Assembly (NCBI GenBank): GCA_023091665.1
Contig: JALJCQ010000012.1
Span: 2,418,001-2,482,000, forward strand
Reading direction: 5' to 3'
Source: Pythium myriotylum
Taxonomy: Eukaryota > Oomycota > Peronosporomycetes > Pythiales > Pythiaceae
Length of the DNA: 64,000 nucleotides
Below are positions 1 through 9,283 of this stretch, piece after piece. The first letter of the stretch is position 1, and every line of letters starts with the position of its first letter. The notes beneath the pieces were generated by a model, which saw only the letters and a program-made list of their open reading frames with translations, searched no databases and was not told where the DNA came from. The position numbers and the translations under genes were made by a program.

Positions 1-1637
1 CGGCTATTCGAACCATCGACAAGATGCTCGACGGAAGGCGGGCGGCTACGAGGCGGTACTTGCGCATTGCCTCCACGAGGAACTCCACGGCTGTCGTATT
101 CATCTGGATAATCATTGTATCGAGCAGCTGATCGCCCACTGCGTGCACTTGTCGGGCGGCTACTATGGTCACCGTCAATCGAAGACAGTCTAGAACCTCC
201 AGTTACCATGGGTTGCATCGGTGGTCCTCGCCCGCTCGCAGAACTATTGCGATACTCGAATCTCTCGGTGCCTTCCGCATATACCCGTCTTGACTCTCCA
301 CTCCCTACAAATTGAGGTGCATCATTTGAGTAAACACTGACACCATTTCCAGCTGGTGAGTGCATTCTTCTCGCAGGAGGCGTGTACGAGTCGCGCCTTG
401 GGGCAGCACCTCGGGTACCGTTTCCAGCGGAGGGTGGATCGTTCGGGGGATGATACTTTGGCCGTTTGCTCCGAAATTCATTTACGTCTTCGACTGCCAG
501 GTCATCTCGAACTGCACGCGCATTGGTACGCAACGGTCTTGCTCGAGGAGAAAGTGGCGCCGGTGGTTCGACATCATCTAAGGTTAGATCGATATGGGCC
601 CCGAAAGCTCCAGGCTGACCAGCAGGCGCGCCCTCAGGGGACGGTCGACGGTGGCTAACTTCACCGGCAAGGCGTCGATCACCATTGTAGGCATTGCCAC
701 GTCCACCCGAATATGCAGGGTTATCGTGCATTTCATATGGACTTGGACTTCGCGAACGACCATTGGCGCGTTTATTTCTCTCGCGGGTTCGCACTTGGCT
801 ATCGATATCATGGCTGGGGACCCCCTGGTGGATCAAAGATGGCTGAACTTGCGAGTGGGAACTACCACGGCGAGGCATGTCTCCTAGCAACGACTGCACC
901 CTTTCAGCGAGCTTGGAGAAGTCTCCAAGTGGTGTCGTAGCCACACTGCGAGCCTTTCGGAATGAAGAGAAGCACTCCCAGCGACAGAAAGTGTCACCCT
1001 CTTCAGGCGTCTGCGGCAAATTTGCACAGCGCGCGTGGAATCCAACACCACAGCCTATGCACGTCATCATCTCGTCGGGAGAACCGCTTCCCTCGGTTCC
1101 ACAAAACGCACACTCAGAGCTATTTACTTGAGCCGACGGCGTGTTTTCATTCGAGGAAGATGTCGAAGTAGTCGAAACTTGCTTGGACAGCACCGGTGGT
1201 CCGTCAGTTTCCCCATTTACGCCCTTGGACACAGTGGAAGAGCTAGACGCTGTGGACGATGGATCCGTACCCGCCGTCGTTGAAGCGTCAATCAAACTGT
1301 TGCTGCTACCTCCTGTGTTTACGCCTGTGGCTGCAGAGCTCGTGGTCGCCGAGGGCGAAGCCACTGTGCTGGCTTTGATTCGTTCGGTCGATCGAGAGGA
1401 CTTGCTAGAAGCCGTTGCTGTCGAGAACTCGGCTGCAGAAGTCGTCGGTGTGGACACAAGGGGCTTCGCCTTTGCCATCGGCCCTTCTTTGCCGCGCGAG
1501 CTCATGTTGCCTTCGCGCCTCGCCGCTTCGACGACTCGGTGGCTCCCTAGGCGCCTGCTGGTTATCTGTGGAAGCGCACTTCCCGCAAGCTCATTCAAAC
1601 ACTTGAGGTGAGCTGAGGCAGGAGTCCCCATCTGCAT
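1..1637 (-). CDS. PHD-finger protein, 3' part beyond the left edge
   Basis: The reverse strand is open from an ATG at 1637 to position 1 with no stop, so at least 545 codons are present and the C-terminus lies outside the window. Residues 176-222 form a PHD-type zinc finger: C176-x2-C179, C193-x2-C196, H201-x2-C204 and C218 with C222. The last pair is C-x3-C instead of the usual C-x2-C. PHD fingers bind histone H3 tails, so a nuclear chromatin role is inferred. The first 45 residues look like genuine coding sequence; residues 50-170 are Ser/Thr-rich low complexity; the region after the finger is rich in Arg, Ser, Pro and Gly. The ATG at 1637 is the first in frame and is followed by a second at 1631. 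No intron is needed. The forward ORF at 1141-1611 is its antisense shadow. The specific family is not recognised. Confidence 0.8.
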   Translation of the reverse strand, partial: MQMGTPASAHLKCLNELAGSALPQITSRRLGSHRVVEAARREGNMSSRGKEGPMAKAKPLVSTPTTSAAEFSTATASSKSSRSTERIKASTVASPSATTSSAATGVNTGGSSNSLIDASTTAGTDPSSTASSSSTVSKGVNGETDGPPVLSKQVSTTSTSSSNENTPSAQVNSSECAFCGTEGSGSPDEMMTCIGCGVGFHARCANLPQTPEEGDTFCRWECFSSFRKARSVATTPLGDFSKLAERVQSLLGDMPRRGSSHSQVQPSLIHQGVPSHDIDSQVRTRERNKRANGRSRSPSPYEMHDNPAYSGGRGNAYNGDRRLAGEVSHRRPSPEGAPAGQPGAFGAHIDLTLDDVEPPAPLSPRARPLRTNARAVRDDLAVEDVNEFRSKRPKYHPPNDPPSAGNGTRGAAPRRDSYTPPARRMHSPAGNGVSVYSNDAPQFVGSGESRRVYAEGTERFEYRNSSASGRGPPMQPMVTGGSRLSSIDGDHSSRPTSARSGRSAARYNDYPDEYDSRGVPRGGNAQVPPRSRPPSVEHLVDGSNS

Positions 1638-1775
1638 AATCACCAAACTAGACTAAAAATGGAAGAAAAATGATCAATAATTACAAATATGAACGGAAAA
1701 TGGCATTTATTTCAGTTGTGGTTGCATGTCGTGCACTGTACTCTGCGTGGAGAAGGAAGCATTCTTCTGCTGAGC

Positions 1776-2678
1776 ATGCTAGCGCCGAGTCCCCAAGCCT
1801 CACCAACACCAGGGCTTCGTCCCCTGAACGGCTCGTCCCGCTCATTGATAGACATGCCCATTCGTAGGCTGTTCGCCGACGAAGACGAAGAGTCCAACAA
1901 CCTGGGCGATTTGCCTTCAGTAACCGAGCTCTTACACCAAGTTAGCACACTTCAAGCCGCTGTGCTTCAACTCGAGCCACGCAGTCCTGCAGACGATGAT
2001 GACCTCGACTCGCTCGATGGGTCTGCTATGCCCGCCGATACCCCAATGCGAAGTCGCATATCCACTAACAGTGTGCATGCGGAGCTGCGCCGTCGGCAGT
2101 CGAGCTTCGCCTCCGATCTCAACACTTCGTTCTCATCGGACTCCGGCGCTCCACCACGCCCGACGATTGGGCGCTCCAGCGCACCGCGTGTGGCTGCGCT
2201 GACAAGGGAAAACATCTCTCTACTTCGCGCCCCCCTTGACCATCGACGTAGCGCGAATTTTGCAGGCTCTGTCTGCGGTTCGCAAAAGTCTCGGACTTCT
2301 GTTCGAACAGACGGTGGTGCGGTCTTCTCACGGCTCTACCAACCAGACTTCTACAAGAATCGCGATGCCAAGCTCAAGGCTATTCGAGACCGCCAGGAGA
2401 GTTTTAATTTATCTCTCATTCCGAAGATCAACAACCGCTCTTCTGTGTGCTCGCGCGACTCGGCGGCGTCTTCTTCTGTCGGCTCCATGATGTCCGCCAA
2501 GACCGATATTATGAACGTTTCGAGTCGCCTTTACGACCCCGACTACATGCGCAAACGCACTGCAAAGCTCCAAAAGATGCGTGAAGAGCGAGAGCTCCGT
2601 AGCTGTACCTTCGCGCCGACAACGAATTCGTCCGCCACTTTCCGACGGCCATCAACTGCAGCTCCTCCACGAAAATGA
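1776..2678 (+). CDS. Ser/Arg-rich protein with duplicated RLYxPD motif, function unknown
   Basis: A single open frame ends with TGA at 2676-2678. Starts are possible at 1689, 1776 and 1854. The 1854 start gives a protein beginning MPIRRLFADEDEE (274 aa); 1776 (300 aa) is listed as a compromise. The acidic N-terminus is followed by a short predicted coiled coil (SVTELLHQVSTLQAAVLQLE), a Ser/Arg-rich middle, and two copies of a basic motif, RLYQPDFYKNRDAKL and RLYDPDYMRKRTAKL, each followed by a charged helix. The second copy ends in a CTFAP tail. Similar RLY-x-R-AKL-EE modules occur in uncharacterised protist proteins, some flagellar or microtubule-associated; that link is inference. It is divergent from the PHD gene, whose start lies 138 bp upstream. 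Confidence 0.65.
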   Translation: MLAPSPQASPTPGLRPLNGSSRSLIDMPIRRLFADEDEESNNLGDLPSVTELLHQVSTLQAAVLQLEPRSPADDDDLDSLDGSAMPADTPMRSRISTNSVHAELRRRQSSFASDLNTSFSSDSGAPPRPTIGRSSAPRVAALTRENISLLRAPLDHRRSANFAGSVCGSQKSRTSVRTDGGAVFSRLYQPDFYKNRDAKLKAIRDRQESFNLSLIPKINNRSSVCSRDSAASSSVGSMMSAKTDIMNVSSRLYDPDYMRKRTAKLQKMREERELRSCTFAPTTNSSATFRRPSTAAPPRK

Positions 2679-2821
2679 AGGGTTCACCAGCGTACCCATA
2701 CGTAGTACATCAGTACTGCATACAAGTCGATCTCGTAACCAATATACTGTTTTAAAGTCCAGACAGTCCCGAACATCGTTGGATATTGTTCGAGCCTTAC
2801 ATATTGAATCGTCTGGAAGAC

Positions 2822-4371
2822 ATGACTCGAAAGAAGCCGTTCAGCGGCAAAGCAAAGAAGCAGCAGGTTGGAAGACCGTTGTACTGAACGTATCAACTAG
2901 CGTTGCGCCTCTTAGAATCCCGATGCGCGCTGATGTAGCTTCAAGAGAAGCGTGAAAGGAACAGGCATCGTGAACCGCTCGACGAGGAGAGAGAGGACTC
3001 CAACGATCAGGACTCAAGGAACCGTTCCGAGGAATCGACTGCGCCACCGGCAGTAAGATAACTCTACTGTGTTTCTGTCTCCCGAGTTATATCATACTGT
3101 TGTTTAGAGCGGTAGGGGAGACCTGCGCACGATATTCCAACGAGAAACGAAGGCTGCTGTCGAAGCTCGAAAACGAGATGCAACGCGGCCGTTAGTATAC
3201 TCCGCTGATCGAGGGAACTCGCAATCTATCTATGAGTACGGCATCCACGATACCGCAAACCAGTTGCCCATACTGATTAAGCCGAAGTGGTCCCGAGATA
3301 TGACTCCCGAGGAACTAATCGAGGAAGAAGAGAAATCATATCTTACGTGGATTAAGCGCTTGGAGGCGATACAGCAGGAGCGCAATCTCCCCTGCAACCT
3401 TTACGAGCGCAATATCGAAGTATGGCGGCAGCTTTGGCGCACCATTGATAGATCGGACGTGATTGTGCATCTCGCTGACGCACGCTGCCCAGTCCTTCAT
3501 ATCAGTGACCCTCTAATTCAGCACGTCCGGACGTCATTTCCTGCCAAGAAGGTCTTGGTGGTATTGACAAAAGCTGATATTGTGGCTGCAGACCGCGTGG
3601 AGGAGTGGAAAGCGTTCATCACGAAGCGTTACGATGATCAAATACCAGTTTTTCCCTACAACCGCGACCGTGGCGGCGACGTGAACATTGAACTTTTGAG
3701 TCTGATCGGTGAGGTCAGCATGGGTATCAGCCTCTCCGAGCGCGAGATGTTGAGGGAAGAAGACCGGACAACACTCACGATTGGTTTCGTGGGCGAACCG
3801 AACGTCGGAAAGAGCTCCCTATTGAACGCTTTATTTGATCGTAAGCTCGTGAGTGTCTCGGCAACTCCTGGTCACACCAAGCACTTGCAGACACATTATT
3901 TTCCACACCCAGAGCGTCTCGGTTGTGGCGATGCAGTTCAGAAGGCAGTGATCTGTGATTGTCCGGGAGTAGTGTTTCCGCGTTTGAATGTCCCGGTGGC
4001 TCTGCAGATTCTGTTTGGCAGTTTCCCCATTGCTCAAACTCGCGAGCCATTTAGTGCCGTCCGCTTCATAGCAGAAAATTGCAACCCGTCCATGGACGAG
4101 ATCTACAAGCTCAAACCCGTGGAAGAGGACGACGACGATGGTGAGTGCACTGTGGTAATGTCGTTGGTGTTGAAGACTGAGTTTCTCCTGGATAGAATGG
4201 TCGCCGTTCACTCTATGCGAGGCATATGCAAAGCAACGCGGCTTTCATATCCGTGGAGGTAAATTCGATCTCCACCGTGGAGCAAACCAGATTTTACGGG
4301 ATACTCTCAACGGCAAGAAGGTCGTTCTATCGTTTCCACCGCCGCTGTTCACGACACAGTTGCAATTGTAG
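2822..4371 (+). CDS. GNL1: GNL1-type circularly permuted GTPase, 4 exons
   Basis: Exons 2822-2866, 2939-3052, 3108-4140 and 4196-4371 (introns 72, 55 and 55 nt, GT-AG) join in frame to a 455-aa protein. The first residues, [20 protein letters not shown], match the basic start typical of GNL1. GTPase motifs occur in the permuted order G4-G1-G3: TKAD at about 207-210, GEPNVGKSS at about 282-290 and DCPG at about 337-340. That order defines the YlqF/Lsg1/GNL1 class, whose members act in ribosome biogenesis and nucleolar or cytoplasmic transport. Exon 4 carries the C-terminal helical segment beginning [16 protein letters not shown], as in GNL1. An acidic patch (EEDDDDE) spans the last junction. 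It is shorter than animal GNL1 (about 600 aa). LSG1 is the main alternative, but the N-terminus favours GNL1. Confidence 0.88.
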
Positions 4372-4493
4372 TTGCAGCTGTCCACAATATATTTGTTTCT
4401 CACATGTCACAGTGTTCATGTTGCGCGAAGGTGGATTGAATGGTAGTTTGTCATTCCAGCAGTGGAGAAGCTGTGGCGGCAATGAATTCGAAG

Positions 4494-5510
4494 ATGCTGC
4501 CCTCACTGCGTCGAGCGCTCCGTGTGGGGTTTCGAATGCCATCGCAACGAGGTCAACAGTGCGTTCGCTTCTATGCTAGAAGTGCTGCCACCGCTGAGCA
4601 AGACAGTACGTGACGAATAAAGTCTCTTCGGCAACACCATGATACCTTACATGGCTCAACGAACTTCCTGGACAGAAAGTTGCTGGAATTGTCATCACGC
4701 TACCGACTGCTGCTCGTTCTTTTGTAAGTCGTGCGATGCTATTCAGCCATTGCACAACGGCCAGCACTGCGACTACTTCGAGCTCTTCGAGCTGTAATGC
4801 CACCGCCCTCTAAACTGTTGAAATGAGGTTGTTGATGAGTTATGGCGGTATGTAGACCCAAGAACTTCAATCTAGAACAGCGCAAGATGGAGCAAACATA
4901 CTGGAACTTGCAGAAACGGTTGCACCCAGATCTCTATGGCTCCAAGTCTGAGGTACATGGATGCCGTCGTCGGTCGTGGGTTCAATGTACTCAAACGTGC
5001 TGTTGAAGTTCGAGAAGGAACTATCAGCAATGAATGCAGCAGTAGTCAACGACGCCTACAACATGCTGAAAACCCCAAATACGCGTGTTAAGTACTTGGT
5101 ATTGGTTTGCTTTACTACTGGTTTAGTAATGCCGGGAACTGACTACGATTTCCAAGCTGGCTCTCCATGGCATTGATGCCTTAAGTGAGACATCAAGTAC
5201 TGCAGTGGATCCCGAGCTTTTGATGCAGACAATGGAAATTCGGTAAGTGGTTTATTAATGGAAACGCTATCATCACGATCGATAACACAATTGATCCAGC
5301 GAACGAGTGGAAGAAGCTGAAACTGTCGATCAGCTCGACAAGATCAGGTCCGAGGTGTCTGCCCACATCGACCAAATCATTCAGAAGCTCGGGGAGGTGT
5401 ACGATAACAAGCATGATTTGGAAGCGACAAAAAATTTCGCTGTTGAGCTGCAGTACATGGTGAAATGTGCAGAGGAAATTGACATGAGAGAGGAGAAGCT
5501 CGAAGGTTGA
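4494..5510 (+). CDS. HSCB: HSCB/HSC20 J-type co-chaperone for Fe-S cluster transfer, 6 exons
   Basis: Exons 4494-4605, 4676-4793, 4856-4952, 5009-5098, 5157-5242 and 5300-5510 (introns 56-70 nt) give 237 aa, the usual size for the family. Residues 1-34 are Arg/Ser/Ala-rich without acidic residues, as in a mitochondrial presequence. Cys40-x2-Cys43 and Cys54-x2-Cys57 form the N-terminal zinc site of the eukaryotic HSC20 subgroup. The J domain follows (YFELFELP) with the essential HPD at 100-102. The C-terminal HscB helical domain binds the scaffold ISCU. HSCB stimulates mitochondrial Hsp70 to release Fe-S clusters from the scaffold. An upstream in-frame ATG at 4482 is possible. TCATTCC at 4451-4457 resembles an oomycete initiator. 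The gene ends 85 bp from the convergent SF3A1 stop. Confidence 0.9.
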
Positions 5511-5595
5511 TTACTGCAACGACGGAAAGCTGATTGCGTAAAGCAATGGCTCATGAATAGTAGTTGGATTTCTCAGATTGTCTTTCTTCTCTGAT

Positions 5596-7903
5596 TTACC
5601 TTCGCCCACCCCGCTGACGCGCGCTCAACTCGAGCACTGTACCGTTGACGAAGTTGTAATGAGCGCAAGTCAGAGAGTCTTTGACAAAACCAACAGGAAT
5701 CTTCAGTTGCTGCTTGTTGACAGGCATCCCAGCAAGCTGTTCCTATTCGAAACCAATGCCGCCACTTTAGATAACTCATGTGAGAAACGAGAGCATGTCT
5801 ACGACACTTACTGAGAGCTTCTCCTTAAGCGCACGCATAGTCGCCTTCACGTCTATCTCCACGACCAGTGTCTGGCCATTCAGCTTCCATTGTTCGTTAT
5901 CAGGGTCATGGGGTACCTTGATGGTCAGGCGCACGTTTCCCTAGAAATACAAAAAATCGCATTAATAGAGTACCACACTTCGACCATCGCATAGTAGCTC
6001 GTACAGGATGGAGAGCCGCAAATTCATCCTCGGTCAATAATGATGATCCTTCCGTTCGCTGCCGTTTCGCACTCGGCTCGAGTTCGGACGTTGGCTGTTG
6101 AGTGAAATCAGTTCCTGGAGGAGCAATCCCAGGAGGACCCAAACCGGGAGGAGGGACACCTGGTGGTCCAAATGTAAAACCAACTCCTGGGGGTCCACCC
6201 AAAAGAGATGGAGCACCAAACCCGGGTGGGCCGTGAGCACCGGGGGGGGGCATTTGAGGGTGTCCACCAATACCTGGAGGGAGTGCCGTTGGATTTGGCA
6301 CTCCTGGAGGAACAACTCCTGGTGGTCCCATGGCAGCAACTGGAAGGCCGGGTGGAGCCAAGCCTGGGTATAATCCGGGCAACCCTTGTGGAGGGAAACT
6401 CGGTGGCCCACTACCACTGAGAGCGAGCCCAGTTCCTAGTGGGAGTTGTGAAGGTGGAGCGGGTGGTGGGCTTGTGCTTGTCTGCATGACCTCACCAAAA
6501 TCTTGATCCTGGTTCACAACCGGCAATGAGGGGGCAGCCGCGTCTCTCTCTCTTTGAAGCCGTGCCTCCTCGTCCGCGGACGAAGAGAAAATGTCGACAC
6601 GCTTTGTCGCGAAGCGCTTCAGTGAGTCAGCAATGGCTGCCCCGGCTGCATATGAACTTTCCTTTTGCTTCTCAAGATGACGTTGTGTTTCTTCACGCCA
6701 TTTCGGGTTCATGAGCAAAATCCTCATGTGTTCATTGGCGTCTGCCGACGATACTGCCTTGCCATCTACTGTGAGAAGTGAATGACCATTCGTCGCGCTG
6801 GTTTGAGCAGATGCAAGTGGTACATAGTCTTGAACAACCTTGATTTGGTCGGAGGGTTCGTTGTCGTCGTCGTCCATATCCATATCCATATCTTCGTCAT
6901 CCGACTCTTTGGCACCAGGCGTTTGTACTGCGGCCAGCCGAGCTGCGTCCTCACTATCGTCGAAGCTAATTGTCTCGACTACAATGAAGTCGTGCCAGTC
7001 AACTTGCGAGAGAGCAGTGTGCTCAGCATCATTCTCTGCTGCTTCGCGATCCTTCTTCTCCTGCTCTTGCCTCACCCATTCCAACTTGTGCACACAGCGA
7101 TCCAGAACTTTCATTCGCTCCATCCCTTCTTCTAACCTAATCTCAGCATGACCTTTAGCGTGATCGACGCCATGCAACATCCCCAGAGCGACCACTGACC
7201 TCTTCATTTGATCGCCACTCTTTCCGAGAACAAGCGCGTAACTCTCGACAAGGGCCGTGAAGTACGCGAACAGCGCATGCGTTGGCTTCAAAAAATCAAA
7301 CTGAGGATTGCGCTGTTCTCTAGTGGCCAAACCGGCGAGAAAAGTCTTGCCACTGAGAGCGGTGTACTGAGCAGTCGCATACATGATCTCTTGGTCGAGC
7401 GCGCTCAAGTGTGGGTGCTTGATTTTAAATCTCTCCTCCTCTGGTGGGACAAGTGAACTTTGTCGAATCTTCTTCGCAACCTTTGCGGTCACAGCTTCTA
7501 CTGCCTTCTTCTCGATGACCACATCGCCTGGTAGTGTTTCTGGTTGAGATCGCGCCTCGGGGGTCACTTCGGTTGGTCCTTCGGAATCGGGAGCGTCTCG
7601 AGGCGGCTGCTCTACCGCCTGCTCTTTCTTCTCCACGGAAGGCTCAACAGTCGTGCTAGCTTGCTCCACGAACTCGGTGATTTTGTGTTCGTAGTACGCA
7701 TGGTAGGGGTCAGCCTCGTTCAGGAAGGCAAACCGAGAGGACGTTGTCTCTGACGCGATCTTGCGCTCAAAGCTACGCCCGCTCCGCGCAACGAACTGCG
7801 CCGTCTTGTCAACAATCGCGCGGATGTCAGGAGGAGGCACAATAATGCCCGTGACTTTGCCCTGCACCGCTGCGGCGGCTGCACTACCCTCATCGCCTGC
7901 CAT
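5596..7903 (-). CDS. SF3A1: Splicing factor 3A subunit 1 (SF3A1/Prp21), 3 exons
   Basis: Reverse-strand exons 7903-6005, 5940-5812 and 5742-5596 (introns 64 and 69 nt, all phase 0) encode 724 aa. Two SURP modules lie at about 27-78 (VDKTAQFVARSGRSFERK) and 165-222 (MYATAQYTALSGKTFLAGL). They are followed by a charged middle region with an Asp/Met-rich stretch and a long Pro/Gly-rich segment (about 490-600). Exons 2 and 3 encode the ubiquitin-like C-terminal domain: the EQWKLNGQTL strand, then GMPVNKQQLK, ending in RQRGGRR as in other SF3A1 proteins. SF3A1 is a U2 snRNP component that helps select the branch site in the nucleus. Human SF3A1 is 793 aa. Reading straight through the first splice site would give a wrong C-terminus. 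Confidence 0.92.
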
Positions 7904-8045
7904 TGGGTCGTGCTTCCTGTAGATGTTGCTGTTGTCGGTGGAGCTGCAATAAAAGGCTCGCTCAAAGGTTTTTCAACGAAATGAAAAGGAGGTTTTATTC
8001 GTTTCAAATCACTCCTGACGCAAAAAATAAAGGTCCACAGCCTGC

Positions 8046-8926
8046 TCACACACGCTCCATGTCGTCGTAGGGCATTGGGGCGAAGTTCTCGCGTTTTTTA
8101 AGCTCCACATTGACTTGGGCCTGAGCGACATCACAGAGTGGCGAGATAGAACACAGTGAATCAGAGAAAGAAACGGGATTGGCTCAAAGCGTACCGTCAT
8201 GCATCCTTGTGTTGACGCATAAGTGCACTGCGCAATACACTGCATTGTCTCAGCAGCATCTCTCGCCCCAGGAACACAAATGGCGAGGCACTCGCAGAAG
8301 ATGGCAGCGAGTTGGATGCAGTTGTTGCAGCGCTAATAGCATAAGGATTCAGACTCTCACGGATTCTCCACCGGCGTTCATTTCGTCGATGCACTCACAA
8401 TGATGCGGTTGTCCCACTCGTCAGGCTGCAGACGATGGCGATCCATCACTAGCATACGCGTGGCAGACACAGCGCACCCGTTGCAGAAAAATGCCTGTCG
8501 AGCACAACATGGTGCGTGTCAGTATTCGCGTAATGTCTTCTAGGTAGCAAAGCGCCGCGAAAGCCGCACACCTCGAGACAGAGACACAAATTGGGGCAAG
8601 AGGATTCCCCACATTTTCCAGAAGAGAGGCAGGGGACGAAGCCATCCATATAACCTTGGCAACACGTATACTTGGTCATATCGGAGTGGAGAGCCTTGCG
8701 TCGGATGTAAATCTGCGCGCAGCACGGGCACACGCATGATGCAAAGCAACCTGCGAATACATCGTCTCGTTCGTGAGTCGCAGGTCGTCGTGAGTCAGGT
8801 AGACGAGCGGGACACCATACAGAGAGGGTCGGCGCGAGGGGCCTCCATCATGGAGACAGCGAAACGGTTGACATTGTTCTTGCGAATGTCGTCCTCCAAA
8901 GGATCCCCCGAGCACAGGAAACACAT
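8046..8926 (-). CDS. Cysteine-rich membrane-associated protein, conserved unknown family, 5 exons
   Basis: Reverse-strand exons 8926-8821, 8750-8572, 8494-8399, 8332-8195 and 8120-8046 (introns 66-77 nt) join to 197 aa. The start MCFLCSGDPLEDDIRKNN is followed by a Cys cluster (CCFASCVCPCC), an RRKALHSDMTKYTCCQGY block, a GKCGESSCPNLCLC block, then FFCNGCAVSATRML and a WDNRIIRCNNCIQLAAIFCECLA segment. I recall the same order of blocks, with paired Cys and a W/C-DN-I motif, in a widespread but uncharacterised protist and plant family. No catalytic motif is evident. The hydrophobic Cys-rich segments may be membrane-embedded or palmitoylated (inference). The donor at 8820 (GTATGG) was chosen because it restores the Cys-Cys block. 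An ATG at 9181 in the same frame is an unlikely longer start. Confidence 0.75.
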
Positions 8927-9283
8927 CTCCGATGAGCAGATCAAGAACTGAGAGCACTCTGGCGACTCCCACAAAGGGATGCGCACATGTCGCGCGTTGA
9001 AGTGGTCGCAGAGAAAAACCCCAGCTGAGAGATGTGGTCCACACGAGTTCGAGTGGGTACACGGTACCAAAGCCTTCAATTCAACCGACTGACAGTGAAG
9101 CGAGGAACCATCATCTCCACTGCCGACGTGAAGGAGGAGACCCGACGAGGTCGAGAGCGGACGCGAAGAAGAGGCGGTCAATAGGACTGCAGCACAAGGA
9201 AGGACGCCGTTGAACTAGACGCGCGAGGCGGAGAGTAGCAGCGACGACTGACCGGTCCGGAAGTCGATCAGGTTACGCGAGGC
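8927..9283. promoter_or_regulatory. Divergent intergenic region between Cys-rich gene and formin
   Basis: These 357 bp separate two start codons facing away from each other, so they should hold both promoters. I see no TATA box or clear oomycete initiator, and no supported small gene. An in-frame leftward extension of the Cys-rich gene (to 9181) crosses it but lacks recognisable conservation. Confidence 0.4.

Noticed and set aside
1141..1611. 156-codon forward ORF
   Set aside because: Antisense shadow of the PHD-finger gene, which has a real domain on the other strand.
3264..4262. Single-exon reading of the GTPase starting at 3264
   Set aside because: It starts at a TTG in mid exon and runs through an intron into a wrong C-terminus. 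The four-exon model restores the family's N- and C-terminal segments.
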